A DNA stretch of 64,000 nt from assembly GCA_003255065.1 (NCBI GenBank), contig QAOA01007401.1, forward strand, positions 242,044 to 306,043, given 5' to 3'. Of this stretch, positions 33,701-48,000 are shown one piece after another. Origin of the DNA: Cercis canadensis (taxonomy: Eukaryota; Streptophyta; Magnoliopsida; Fabales; Fabaceae). How positions within the stretch are numbered: position 1 is the stretch's first letter; each line of letters starts with the position of its first letter. The translations under genes and the position numbers were made by a program. Below the pieces are notes generated by a model, which did no database searches, was not told where the DNA came from, and saw only the letters and a program-made list of their open reading frames with translations.

Positions 33701-36700
33701 TCTGCTGGTGGGCCTCTCTTATGAATTTGCAGAGAGATTGGAGTGCTCTTTAGGGATAATGTCTTTCTTTGGTTTCTCTCTCTCTCTTTTGTTGGTTTAT
33801 GTAGTTCTCTTCTCCTCTTTAATAAATTCCTATTTGATTAAAAAAGTAATTTTCTGAAAAGGAGCCGTTTTCTTTTCTTTCATAATATTATAGGAACTAG
33901 GAATCCTTTATTGATAGGTATTTGTAAGGGCACTTGGTGTCATTTCTTGGGCATTTGATGTAAGCATTAGGTATAGATCCATAAGAAAAAATCATAGTCC
34001 TGCTGAGGGAAATTAGATGTTTTTAATCCTATGGATTTATCTCTTTTAGTTAATAAAATCAGATTCAAGAATTTAGTTCATAAGAATACTAATATTTTAT
34101 TAATCGAAGACTTCTTCGCCAAGTTTTTCTCTTTCTCTTTCTTCATTCCTCCTCATCTAATGAGTTGCTGTTTCATTAGTACTATTTGCTACCACAAAAA
34201 AAGCCCCTTTTCTATGCAACCATAAACCATTGGACTATATTCTATCATTTGGCCTGTAAAACCCATCAAATCCTATCATATTTTCCATTCGTTTCACCTC
34301 CTTAAAACCCTCGCCTTAATCTTAAGTCCCTGAATACCCCACTGCTGGTTAATTCCACTCTTTGATATCTTGACCTGTATTTCTCCAACCTCAACATGAA
34401 TCTAGAAGCCCTAGATCCTTTATCTAATATTCTATTAATCCATCCTTGATTCTAAAATCCTAAGCCATTAGCATAGCCACTTTCGAGTAATTGATACATA
34501 ACTTAAGGTGCTAAAACCAAACATTGAAAGTCTTCTAAATTATGGTTACTCCTCAACACTGAACTTTGTAGCACTATTATGTTGAGGCAATAGAATTGAC
34601 ATCTTAGGATGAGATGACATCCTTATGTGATGAGATTTATGCATTCTTCTTTACACTAGAGCATATTGAATCTATTAGAAATAGTTCCAAATTGGCAACA
34701 AATCTTATAATTTGACTTCAATTGATTTGTGACAGTCCACCGGCCATTAATTATTTCCACCAATTTTATTTTATAGGTGGGATAGCTAATCAATCTTTAA
34801 ATTGAAGTATGATTTTGAGCATAACATTTGATATATACTGAAACTCTTTCCAATTTGTTCCTTATTCCAATTTCCTATTCATCTTGTGTAGGTAAAGCAG
34901 GCTGATGAACTTGAAAACATACTGACCAAGAAGTTTCTTAGATTTCTTTCAATGAGAGCTGAGGCTTTCCAAGTGTTGAGGAGAAAGCCAGTGCAGGTTT
35001 CTTTGTCTACTCTATCCAATTATATTTGATTTTTTTTTCCCCCTACTCTGTGATGGTGCCTGTACCACTACTCACTTAGGAGCATTGGCATAAACCAGCT
35101 CTACATATGACATCATGGATATCTTTTAAAAAAATACTTGTTTATGACAGATGCATAGATGAGATAGCTCTCAAGACTGGCAAAAGATAATTTATGGGTT
35201 AGATTCCAATTAGTATGTTTGTTGATGTTAAGTCATCACTAAGTATTTGTTTTTGTGGCTTTTTTTATGTCAATAGTTGACAGGTTAACTTTGATGGCTA
35301 ACAGTCTGTAATGAACTTGCATTTTATTTATTTTCTTCTAATGTTTGATCCACAAAATCTTAGATAGGAAGTATGCTGTAAAAGTATGTGATGCCACTTG
35401 AATTCACCCTTACTATAATACTGTGGCACTGAGATGACATAATTCATGAATCTTGACTATTTGAATCCTGCATGTCAAAATCTTCTAGTACTCTCTCTCT
35501 CTCTTCTCTATTGGCCATCTTGTCAACTTCTACAGTCAGAAATAAGATGTTGTCAATGACTTCTGTTGCAAATTCCTTTTAGCTCTCATGCATCACGTTG
35601 GGTAGAAACAGCACAAACTTATATACCTAATATATATTGCATGATGTTGATTATAATTGATATTTGAAATTTCTTATGCTGGGTGATTTGCTTTCTAAAC
35701 AATGTTGTGATCCTAATGTAGATCAACTGTAACTGTGGTACAAGTTGCACCTATGCAGATACACTTTAATTTGTGCATGCTGTTAATGAATCTTGATATT
35801 TTTCCAATTCACTTCAAAGAAGACAATTTCTTTATTATTACAATTAAATATTTTGGTAACTTCTCAATGAACATGAATGTCATCTTTATGTTGCTTCACT
35901 TGCCAGGGATATGACATCAGCTTCCTTATAACAAATTACCATTGTGAAGAAATGCAGAAGCAAAAGCTCATAGATTTTATAGTGCAATTTATGGAGGTAA
36001 TAATTTTGTTGACCCCACATTCTGGAATTTCGTTTTGCGGTTTATAGAAATGTTTTACTTTGTGTTATTGTGGTGATTATACACAGAAAGACAAGCTTTC
36101 CAGAACTTTGAAATGTTTGTGGGAATTACCTTAAGGCAATAATAGTGAAGTACTTCTTAGGGCTTCTGCCATCTAGAAAATATTAGCATAAGATTCTAAT
36201 CCCTCCGGTCTAAATGGTAAATAAAAGCATATGACATATTTGCCAATGGATTTGAGTCTAATGGTAACTTCACTACATTTACAAATGGAAGGTGACATGA
36301 CAAGTTAGACTTATCGAGTTTGTATGTCTGCTACCATCTGCTATGTGCTGAGCAGTGGTTGAGGGCAATAAAGCCTCACGGTTGCTACCATGCAAAAGAC
36401 ATGGATGTACCTGTGGTCCAGAACCTATTATTGATAAAACAATTAGAATTTCAAACAAGATGATGATCATGGGTGAGAGTCTCATGTTTTGTGGTGTTTC
36501 TTATATTTTCTGTGCTTTTGTTAAGGAGGATATCTTATTCTCCTCATTAATTATAGAACTTTTTCCCCTCTTTTTAATAAAGTTTCTCTTAATCCAGAGG
36601 AGGGGGGGAAAAAAGGATGATTATATTCTGTTATTTGGTATGCATCCTCATTATTTGAAGTGGTTAAGGCTTATCGGTGGCATACAGACACACCTCTAAC

Positions 36701-37065
36701 CAGTAACCACATGCCTGCCCTTGTGGTTGCTCTCTTTTATGTGGAAGCATGCCTGTCATACGGCCTTAAAAGTTCTATTGATAATACGATTGAGAGCAAG
36801 ATGATACTTTTTTATTGATCTAGCATATGACAAGGCACTTAGAGTCGCATCTTTCATTTGCCTGATATCGCAGATACTTCTTTTATATGGAAAATTTGTC
36901 AGTAGCTAATTTATTCCCTCTATGTTATGGTAGTTTTGTTGACAGCTTAGTAGAGTAGTGCTTTTTCAATTACAGGATATTGATAAAGAGATAAGCGAAC
37001 TTAAAATGTCAGTGAACACACGAGGGAGGCTGGTAGCTACAGAGTTTCTCAAGCAGTTTATCTGA
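30720..37065 (+). CDS. ARPC4: Arp2/3 complex subunit 4 (ARPC4, 169 aa)
   Basis: Eight exons rebuild the whole conserved protein: the ATG alone at 30720-30722, then 31042-31107, 31371-31423, 31862-31889, 33569-33643, 34892-34996, 35907-35996 and 36976-37065. All borders are GT/AG and phases join; the codon split between exons 3 and 4 is a lysine. ARPC4 forms, with ARPC2, the structural core of the Arp2/3 complex, which starts branched actin filaments; in plants it shapes trichomes and pavement cells. Recognisable blocks are [95 protein letters not shown], and [19 protein letters not shown]. The length matches animal and plant orthologues. Two oddities are an intron directly after the start codon and a 28-nt exon 4. 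The gene looks intact. Confidence 0.95.
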
Positions 37066-39033
37066 TGCTTTAGAAATACCATATCCATGTAAATTGTGCT
37101 CTTGCAGATGTAGTCCAAGCTTCCTTGCTTGCCCCCTAACATAGGTGGTTTCTGTTGAAGGTAGCTATATATTTAACATCTGTGCAGATTCATTTTGTAA
37201 GGTTTAACTACAATATATGAAGAAAAAACTGGAGGACAAGAACGTTATGCAGAAAAATGAGACAGTCCAAGCAAGTTAGATTTATTAAGAAAAACAACTT
37301 GGGAGCACAGATAAAGAGGAAGAATTCCTGATCACCTCCAGAAGTGAGGAGGGACAAGGAGACAAAAGGAGAAAATTATCCTATCATTTGAATTATGAAG
37401 ATGAAGGATACCATGAAAATCAAAATTTTTATCCGAGTGTGATGTTGCTTTGTTATTATTTCATTAGTGAAAATCTAAATAATTATGAGATTGTTTTTGG
37501 TTCAAAGGGAAAGATGAAATTAAGGGTGCTTTTGATAGCAGGATGGTGAGGGTAAATCTTATTGATGTATAAATTTTGCACATACAATAAAAAGTCATTT
37601 GACCAAAAAAGGTTCACTAAGATCAATTTGTAAGAATCTTACAAAGCTTAAAAGTATTGATCATAGAGATATTTTTTTATATTAAAAAACTTCTTTTATT
37701 TATGCAAAAGTTATATTCTAGTAAAATTTACCTAATTCCCTACCAAACATACTCTAAACGTGAGGCAAGAATGCGAAGTACAAGGAGCATAAAGGCCCAT
37801 ATGAGAAAACATAATACAAAGATGCACAGCATGTGCAAAGAACCTCATAACCATTGAAAAGCCAACCATGAACTTAAGAGAGAGACCAAATCCTAGAGCT
37901 TATATAATACAATCGGCTTGAGGGAGACTTGAATAAATTTCCTCCAAATAAGTCATCTCACATCGAGGATGTTGCTTACGAAGTCACGGTCTCTAACAGA
38001 CAATTTAATGTTGATGGGGTTGATTCAGTTAGGAAGGATCAAAATTCTTCGTTTATAAAGCTTAGATTTGAATACTATTGTTAATAATTTCTTCTTAGTA
38101 GGCGGTTTATAAATACTATTGTAAGTTATTGTTGAGAATTGTAGTATGCTTTGATCTTAAATAGAATAGTCTCCTCCCACCTTAAACTATAATTCAAAGG
38201 AACTGTAACTCTGTCTCCCATCATATTCACTTGACATGCCATGTATGTTGTGCTGTCGTCCGTGGAAGATTCATTTTCACAACTTGCTTTTAAAACTGTT
38301 TATAGGAAGAGGACTGGATTCAAAATTGTCCCTTCAAAAATTGCTTCATTTCTCCCTTTCCAAATGGCCCAACAGATATTAGCTATAAGAGAGGAAGCAC
38401 TCTTGACGCCGATTTTTGCAATTTTAAGCTGAGCCGTTTTCTCAAAGAACCACCATCAAATCTATTTGTAATATGAGAATTATGGTCATATTGAAACTCT
38501 AATGCAAATCAAATAGGCCTTGTCTAAGGATACTAAAGAACATCTGTTCCATTAATTCAGGCAATTCTTTACAAGATTAAAAGCACAATTAATGTCAAAA
38601 ATTCTATTCTCATTACGTGCTATTTTCCCTTTTGTCAGTGCATTATGTTTCAAGGTAATAAAAAAAATAAACATATTTTGAATGATACTATGTAGGCCAA
38701 CGGGTTTGCCCAATGGCCCATATGGGGCTCAGTTGGGGCCAGTATTTCAACAATCTATATAGAATTGGGCTAGCCTAGCCTACCTCTTAAAGTGATTGGT
38801 CCGTGGTGGATTGGGTTAGGCCAGCCCGTTTGAGAACTCTGCTAAAGATCCCAAAAAACCAAAAATCGTAGGATTTGAGCGAGAAGGTTTAAACGCACCG
38901 TTTGACTCCTGAAACAGGTTGGGCCAAAAAAAAAAAAATTCCTGAAAAGGAAAGTTTACACCGGCATTATGAAACACTAAAACCCTTCACCAGTGTCACT
39001 TCCATTCTAATTGAGTAATTCCTTTTCCCGCGA
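37066..39033. other. Intergenic DNA between ARPC4 and NOV
   Basis: About 2 kb containing the ARPC4 3' region, a small LINE relic at 38240-38470, and a GGCC-rich repeat-like stretch near 38695-38840 (GGCCCATATGGGGCTCAG and a later inverted GGGCCAGCCCGTTTG-like segment). The last 100 bp before 39034 should hold the NOV promoter and leader. Confidence 0.45.
38240..38470 (-). pseudogene. LINE RNase H/linker fragment
   Basis: On the minus strand one frame reads ASSLIANICWAIWKGRNEAI followed by FEGTILNPVLF and a stop. The ICWAIWK-RNEAIFEG wording is typical of the linker between zf-RVT and RNase H in plant LINEs; the larger LINE at 8.3-10.4 kb has the matching segment CTVWWIWRDRNEEVIEG. Only about 200 bp survive, so this is a very short relic. 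Confidence 0.55.
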
Positions 39034-42000
39034 ATGTACGGATACCCGTACCGTTTCGGCCCCGCCGGTGGCGGCAGGCCTCAACAGCCGGCGCCGCCTC
39101 CTGCGTTTGTTAATGGCGCCTTTCAAAACCCCAACGCCTTCTTCCAAACTGCTCCAGCATTCTCTCCCCACCTCCAAAACCAGAGCTTCCCTGTTTGGCC
39201 TTTCCAGAACCAAAACCCTGGTTTTCCTCATCAGCAGTTACCCAATCCGGGTTTACAGACGCAAAATTTCCCTCAGAATGGAAAAGAACATGTAGAGAAT
39301 ATTGATCGAACTGTAGCAAAGGCTCAACAGAGTCTTCGAGAAGCTGGAGAATCCGTCTCGGCGTGGAAGTTGTCTCAGGACGCGTTGTTGCTGCTCCAAG
39401 TTGATTCATGGAACACTTTAGGGATTAAAATGCAGGAAGTTCCATCTCTTCGCCGCCTTATGATGATCGAAGGGAAGGTAATAACTAGCATGAATGTGAA
39501 AAAGTAGTTAATGTTCACAATATCATAATTTTGGCTCAATTATTTCTTTTTAAAAATTTGTTAAACCGAAGCAGTATGAATATGTTAATTCGTTTTTGCT
39601 ATTAGTTCAACGAAAATTAGTATCAAAATCTGATTTTAATAAATTAGGATTTAGGATTTCCGCCATTAGGAAATATTGCATTTGTAAATTGTTGTGATAT
39701 ATCTGCAAATTGAGTTTAGGACTTGGAAAGTGTGTAATTCAAAGGTAGTAAATATTAAAAAAAAAAATTCATGTTGGCTGTTTATAATTTTACTCCAAAT
39801 ATGATTTTTATGTTGCTCTTACAATTATTTATACCCTGACGGTGTATCAATTATTGGATTGTAATAAAAATGAAGCTTTGATTTTGGCTATATTCAGCCG
39901 CACCTTTAGTGAAATAAAAGAGTTCATTGGTTGCAATGGTGGTTTAAAATGATAAGAAGGTGGAGAGGTAAAAGAATTAAATGTGGTTCTAAAGGATTTG
40001 GGATGGTTAAAATTTATAACTGTCCTCATTCCTTAGTCATATCATTGGGGTATTTGGATTTTTTTTATTTTTATATGTTTAAAATGTATTGAAACATGCT
40101 AATCTGCTGGATCCTCTATTTTCAGTTGGTGATATTCCTTAAATTCTTTTTGGCCTGTGAATACTACTTGACTTTGATTCACCTTGATTTTGCTTTTAAC
40201 TTTTTATTAATAATCGTGGGTGTGTTGGTGCTTTTGACCTTTGGTTTCAATGAGAAAGTGCTTTTCTTATCTTTCATTTGTTACATAGGTAAATGCATTT
40301 GTCCATTGCTTTGTTGGGGTTCGAAGAATTACTTCATTGTACGATTTAGAAGTGGCAATCTGCAAGAATGAGGGTGTTGAGCACTTCGAAGAGCTAGGAT
40401 TGGGACCTTTTTTGAGCCACCCACTGATCCTGCATTATTTCTCAATGCCTTCAGATGTAACTAAAGTATTCAAGATTACTAGTGAGGAGATAATTCATTT
40501 GTTAAGTGAGTTTATGTATACTTCCAAAAAAAGAGAAATTAGAGTTGAAGAGTTTTTGGATTTTATTGCCAAGAAGCGATCAGTCAAATGCAAGGAATGG
40601 CTTGGGATTCGAATTCAAAACTTGGGGTATGTTTTGTCTTATTCCTACATTTTTATGAAAAGTATTGTATATAGGTAATAGAAAGATGTTTCTTTTTCCT
40701 ATTAAAAACTGTTTATGTAAAATAAATTTATAGGACTCTTACCCAGAATGATAGGACAAGGTAATAGGTTTCTAAATCAATGAGTGCATTATAATTATTT
40801 GATTTATTATATCACAGGTGAGATTTTAAGTTGTGAGTTGAATTCATGATTTATTAATTCATGTCATTATTGGCATAATTTGCATATGAGCATCTAGCAG
40901 AGCTGGTCTGATTTGAAGTAGTCAATTAAATTCTTTTCTTGCTCTTTTGCTTTGGTGATTTCTCAAATTCCTTTTTCTTCCAAATATACTCTGTACTCTG
41001 TATTTTATTTTATTATTGGCCTGGATTCTTCTGAGCAGGTTTGAAAACGTGACCTTGTTGCAATCTAGTTTTAAACAACAAGAAATATGAGATTTATGCA
41101 TAAGTAGGTTTTTTTTTTTTTTTTTAGACAGGAGTTCCATTTGTATTGCTCTCTCCTCTCCCCATTTCAATCCTGTGACTCAAGGCATTTTCCCTGTGTG
41201 ATTTGATTCATAAAAATTATAGATGTTATACTTATTTAATGTAATTTCCCCTATATATATCCTGCCTATTAAAATTTTCTTCTTCCGTAAAAATAAATGT
41301 CCTGTATACAATTTTGGCTACTTAGACAAGGACTATGGCCAGTTCACTAAGGTAATGTTGTAACATTTGTGCACCTCACACACACACAAAGGAGGGAAAT
41401 GATTACTCACCTTGTTTTCATGATATTTGTTACTGTGTCATCTGTTGTATGCATGATAGACAGTTAGACTTGGACAAGTTTTCTGATCACGCTACTGCTT
41501 TTGTTACTTAGAATGCACATATCTGCCCTACGGGAGGCTAGGAGTACGGAAAAAGCCACACTAGAGAAATGCTTGGATACATTAAGATCGGAAAGTAAGA
41601 AGTTTAGGAAGCGTCCTTTACATTCCTCACTGAAAAAGCAGATGGATGAACGTTTCAGTGCCATTTCTCAGCGTGTGGAGTCATTTTCTTCCGTAGAAAA
41701 GGTCTTTTGTGGCAAGCACATAAGATTTATTTCATCAAGTTCAGAAGATGAAGATAGTGATGATTCTACAGATAATTATCAAAATGATGACATTATTGTA
41801 GGCAGTCAGTCAAACTCATCATCACAATTTTGCAATAGTTCAGACCGAGTGAGTAGCTGTCCTTACCCATCTGCAACTGAAGAGATGAAACGGCTTGGGT
41901 TGAGAGGTGATATGCAGGGGCACTCTCCTGTTAATGTCAACCTTAACAAGGGAAGTAATGGGCCTTGTAAAAAGAAAAGAAAATTGGAAAATGCAACTCG

Positions 42001-45000
42001 TACAAAATCTGCTCCTTCTAAGTTGCTTAAGAAAGAACATATTGAAGTTGATGCAGTTCCAATAGAGAGTGGTGGCACGACCAAGATACGAAGTAGTATG
42101 AATGATGATCTTTCAATCACTAATGACGCTTTGCAGATGTTTGTCACAACCTGGAAGGAGGCATGTTCGGAGCACACCATGGCTGAGGTAGGTTCTTTTC
42201 TTGATAGCAAACTTATAATTTCGGTGAAAGATCACAAAACTAGGATGTTTTGTCATCATTTTTCTGCTTTTTCTGCAAAATATTGGCATCTTAAAGTCCT
42301 TCCCTGTGGTCTGCATCTGGCTGAAGCATTTATTTGTTTATTTATTTTTGTGTTATTACTCATCTCCTTTGGTACTAAATCTGCAGTCAGTGATTGTCTT
42401 CAAATTCTTTGTTTGCTTGTTTTTACAAATGCTGATTTATAGTTCTTAATGTACGAACTTTTGTGTAGGTTTTGGAGAGGATGCTTCACTTCTATGAAAT
42501 AAAACCTCGACAAAGAAGGAAAATCAGAACAAAATTTTCTTCATATCCTTTCATTGGGTTACTGAATGTTGCTGTAAGCTTCTTTCAGCTTTGGCATCTT
42601 CTTGACATGTGATTTAATGTTGCTTCTTTTATTTTTTTTGTTTAATTTCTTATAGAATTGCATTTACAATATGCCCCAACCTCTTTTCCACACATGTTAA
42701 ATTTATGGCATTAATGGTCATCTGATTCTATAATCCTACTTGGTCATCTGGTTGAAAGTTATTAACTTGGATCTGAGGATGGTAGTGTCTCCCGTTATGT
42801 ACATGGTTCTGTAGAAATTCTGCATTGGCTTCCTTACCTAAATGGTGAAGGAGCTGTGAATTTATAGGGTTTGATACAACCAATCAATCCCTCAATCAGA
42901 AATAGTCTAATCTAGGAAATTACAAATAAATACAGCTTAATCTAAGGGATTTACAGCTATCCTATTAAATGAGCTATATACGGAAAGTCAATAATTCTCT
43001 TTGATGGTCAATCCTGATTCTCCTTGATTGTCAATCCCGTATCTTTTGGGATTTCAACACTCCCCCTCAAGCTGAGGCATAGATATTAATCATGCCCAGC
43101 GTGCTTGTTAGTGCATTAAACCGAGGCTTAGGAAGACTCTTGGTAAGCACATCTGCAACTTGTTGTGCTGTGGGCAGGTACCATAGATTAATGGTACCAT
43201 TGTTGATCTTTTCTTTGATGAAGTGTCTGTCTATCTCCACATGCTTAGTTCTGTCATGATGGACAGGATTGTGAGCAATACTCACAGCAGCTTTGTTGTC
43301 ACAGTAGAGCTTTATAGGCATATAACTAGGAACCCGAAGCTCTCTTAACATGCGTTTTAGCCAAATACCTTCACATACACCATGAGCCAAGGCCCTGTAT
43401 TCAGCCTTAGCAGTACTTCGAGCAACCACATATTGTTTCTTGCTTCTCCAAGTTACAAGGTTGCCCCACATGTAAGTGCAGTACCCTGAAGTTGAGCGCC
43501 TATCAATTACAGAACCTGCCCAATCTGCATCAATGACGATTTCAACACATCTTGGACTCCCCTTTTAAAAAACAGACCCTTTTCAGGAGTACCTTTCAAA
43601 TATCTCAAAATTCTGTAGACTGCTTCCAAGTGCCCTTCTTTAGGAGAGTGCATGAATTGGCTCACTACACTTACAAGGAATGCAATATCTAGCCTTGTGT
43701 GAGAGAGGTAAATTAATCTACCAACAAGGCGCTGGTACCTTCCCTTGTCTATGTAACTGCCTTCATCCTCATCACCTAGTTTTTTATTAGGTTCTATAGG
43801 TGTATCTGCTGGTCTACAGCCTAGCATACCGGTTTCTTGTAACAGATCCAACACATATTTTTTTTCTGTGATATGGAAATACCAGTGTGACTTTGAGCTA
43901 CCTCCATTCCTAGGAAATATTTTAGGAGTCCTAGGTTTTTAGCTCAAATGCTGTGCTGAGATATTTCTTCAAGAGTTGAATTTCTCCTAAATCATTACCA
44001 GTTATAACCATGTCATCCACATAGACAATGAGGATGGTGATTTTGCCGTCTATTGAGTGTCTGAAAAACATAGTGTGATATGTTTGGCCTTGATTGTACC
44101 CTCTCTTCTTCACAACTTGGGTCAGCCTTTTAAACCATGCTCTAGGAGACTGTTTTAGCCCATAGAGAGCCCTTTTTAATTTGCACACCTTTCCTTTCTG
44201 CCCCTCAAAACCAGGTGGTATGTCCATGTAAACCTCTTCATTTAGCCTTCCATTGAGAAAGGCATTCTTCACATCTAGTTGGTGGAATGGCCAATCTGAA
44301 TTTGCAGCCAAGGACAACAGAACTCTTATTGTGTTCAGTTTGGCCACAGGTGCAAATGTTTCTTGATAGTCTATCCCATAGGTTTGAGTAAAACCCTTAA
44401 CAACCAACCTTGCTTTGTACTTGTCTATGCTTCCATCACTTTTGTATTTAATGGTGAACACCCATTTACAGCCAACTGTTTTCTTCCCCGTAGGTAGGTT
44501 CTTGAGCTCCCATGTGCCATTTTTTTCAAGGGCATTCATCTCCTCTAAGACAGCTTTCTTCCATTCTGGTTTGGAAAGGGCCTCATCTATATTTTTAGGA
44601 ATTTCTGTTTTGGAAAGATGAGCAGAAAAGGCACGAAATCCAGGGGATAAATTTTCCAATGAAACAAATTTAGAGATAGGATGTTTTGTACATGTTCTTA
44701 CCCCTTTTCTAATGGCAATTGGGAAGTCTTCAAGGTTTTGCTGTGGCTCTGTATGGTTCTCAGCTGGCTTTGCAGGGCTCTTAGTGGTACCGAAGCAGAT
44801 ATTTGGCTCAGATTCTTGGCCTTACTGTTTGTCTAACTTATCTGCCTTTGAAGAAGGATTCCTTCTTGAATAAACAAGCATTTTTGGTTGTTCAGTTCTG
44901 GTATTGTCACAAGTTCAGGTTCTGGTTGACTATTTTTAGGAGGCATGGGATCCACACTTGGGTATGAGATAGGTAGGGGTGTAGGGTCAGAATGTAAGGT

Positions 45001-48000
45001 TATAGGTCCAGATTCCAATTCTGTCTGTACAGGATCAGTAGAAGGTGTAGATTCAGGTTCAAAATTGGTTTCCCTACACTCAACTTCACCTATATTCTCC
45101 CTCTGAAGTTGAGAAGGGGGAAAGTAAGGGTCAGTTTCAAAAAAGGAGACATCCTTGGACACAAATAGACGTTTGAGAGTGGGAGAATAGCATTTGTATC
45201 CTTTTTGAGTAGGTGAGTACCCAACAAACACACACCTATGTGCCCTAGGATCAAGTTTAGACTGTCCGGGAAAATGAGAGTGAACAAAGGCCTTACACCC
45301 AAAAATTTTTGGAGTTAGAGAGGAAAACCTGTAGTGAGGAAAGTTCTTTTGGAAGACCGAGAGTGGTGTATGAAGATTAAGAACTTTGGATGGCATTCGT
45401 TTTATGAGATAGGCTGCAGTTAAAACTACCTCTCCCCATAGATAATTTGGTACATTCATGGTAAACATAAGGGACCTAGTGACTTCTAGAAGGTGGCGGT
45501 TTTTTCTCTCAGAAATCCCATTTTGTTGTGGAGTATGGGCACAAGATCTCATGAATTATACCATGGGATGTAAGATATTCCCCTAAAACAGAATTAAAAT
45601 ACTCCCTGCCATTATCAGTTCTTAAGGTTTGAATATTGGTGTGGAACTGATTTTGGACCATAGAGTGGAAGTTTTTTAAGGTGTGAGAGGAGTCAGATTT
45701 TTCCTTTAGGAGATATACCCAGCATACCCTTGTGTGATCATCTATAAAGGTGATAAACCACCTAGCTCCTAAAATATTTTTAACCCGAGAGGCTCCCCAA
45801 ATATCACTATGAATGAGTGCAAATGGGCGAGAAGCAATGTAGGATTTTGCAGCATAAGGTGCTCAGGTCTTTTTGGCTAATTGACAAATCTCACAAGAAA
45901 AAGAACTAGGATTCTCATTAATAAATAAGTTTGGAAACAAACTTTTGAGATACAAGAAGTTGGGGTGACCTAACCTACGATGCCACATCATAATTTGACT
46001 AGAATTAGAAACATTGGACACATTGACGGTGAATGCTTGTTTATTCAAAGAGGCATGCTTGTTCCAAAAGTAGAGTCCATCAATCATACTAGCACTGCCA
46101 ATCATCTTCCCCGAGATCTGCTCCTGTATAACACAGCAATTAGAGGTGAAATTAACACGGCATTTAGTGTCCCTAGTCAGTTTGCTAATGGATATTAGAT
46201 TATAAGATAGGTTTGGGACATGGAGAACAGATTTAAGGACAAGATTATCAGTCAATTTAATTGTCCCAATACCAGCAATAGGTGATCTAGTACCATCTGC
46301 TACTCTTACCCGAAAATCATGTTTGGAAGGGGTATAAGCAGAAAATAGAGATGAGTTACCTGTCATATGATCTGAGGCTCCTGAATCAAATATCCAAGGA
46401 GCTGATTGTTCTAGGTCAGGGGTAGAAACAGAATGAGCAGTACCTTTTAGAGCTAAGGTGCACGTAGGGGATGAGGAATGGCCAAGGAGCTGGTGAAGAA
46501 CCTCCAACTGCGACTTTGTTAACTGAACATTGGCAACATCCTCTCCACTGGATTCTTCATAGGCAACTTGATGAGTTTTCCCTTCTCTCTTGTTCCTTGG
46601 CTTCCAACCTAGTGGAACCCCATGGAGTTGGAAACAAGTGTCTCGGGTATGTCCAATCTTCTTGCAGTGGCTCCATATTTTTTCTGTTTGTTTTCATTGT
46701 CTGTTCGGAATCTGGACTCTAAAAAACCCTTGGTGTAAAGGGTAGAACTCTCTGTTGGGCTAGTCTTAGGATCCTTGCTGTCTCCTAACATCACCCTTCT
46801 TCTATTTTCTTCACGCCTAACCTCAGCAAATGCTTCTCCAATAGCTGGTAGAGGTCTTCTCCCCAAGATTCTGCCACGAACCTCATCCAAATCCTTATGC
46901 AGACCTGCTAGGAACTCATACAAGCATTCCTTATCAAGGTGAGCCTTGAACTTGATCTGATCATCAACATCTCCCCAATCTGCTTCATAAAACAGATCCA
47001 ACTCCTGCCATAATACCTTTAGAGAGTTACAGTAGCTGGTGACGTCAAGATTGCCCTGCCGAGTGTCTTTGAGTTTAATCTTGATCTCAAAGACTTGATA
47101 GGCATTCTCTAAATCAGAGTAGTTTTCCTTGACAGCATCCCATATGGCTTTTGCTGTCTTGAAAATAAGGTAGGTTCTGCTGATGTGAGGCTCTATCGAA
47201 TTGATGAGCCATGACATCACAATGGAATTGTTGAGTTCCCACATAGCATAAGTGGGATCATCGATTTTGGGCTTGCTGGCTTCTCCAGTGAGGTAGCCCA
47301 TTTTTCCTCGGCCTCTAATCACCATAAGAACAGATTGAGACCAGTGGAGGAAGTTTTTACCATCTAACTTGTGGTTGGTGATGATAAGTGAGGAGCTCAT
47401 AAGGGAGGAACTCTCACTCACCGAAGAGTTTGCCATGGAGGATTCAACTCCAGAGGTTGTTTTTTTAAGAATTCTCCATGTTCATGGATCGCTGCTCTGA
47501 TACCATGTAGAAATTCTGTATTGGCTTCCTTACCTAAATGGTGAAGGAGCTGTGAATTTATAGGGATTTGATACAACCAATCCCTCAAAATCAGAAATAG
47601 TCTAATCTAGGAAATTACAAATAAATACAGCTTAATCTAAGGGATTTACAGCTATCCTATTAAATGAGCTATATATGGAAAGTCAATNTTCTGTATTGGC
47701 TTCCTTACCTAAATGGTGAAGGAGCTGTGAATTTATAGGGATTTGATACAACCAATCCCTTAAAATCAGAAATAGTCTAATCTAGGAAATTACAAATAAA
47801 TACAGCTTAATCTAAGGGATTTACAGCTATCCTATTAAATGAGCTATATATGGAAAGTCAATAATTCTCTTTGATGGTCAATTCTGATTCTCCTTGATTG
47901 CCAATCCCGTATCTTTTGGGATTTCAACAGGTTCTATTCTTTCTATTGTCAGATGATAAGCGTGAAGAGTGAGTCACTCAGCAATATGGGCTTTAATAAA

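Larger units (their letters stand above)
42805..47934 (-). mobile_element. Ty1/copia retrotransposon in NOV intron 4
   Basis: The element (42810-47929) lies antisense to NOV and is flanked by a perfect 5-bp duplication GGTTC (42805-42809 and 47930-47934). Its LTR starts TGTTGAAATCCC on the minus strand and ends AATTTCTACA. A polypurine tract (CTTGAGGGGGAG) abuts the left LTR, and a tRNA-Met primer site abuts the right one. The internal 4.4 kb code for gag, protease, integrase, reverse transcriptase and RNase H in copia order, broken by frameshifts. It makes up most of the 6.5-kb intron. Confidence 0.93.

Noticed and set aside
36355..36699. 114-codon frame on the + strand
   Set aside because: It lies entirely inside ARPC4 intron 7, has no recognisable domain, and its composition fits translated intron DNA.
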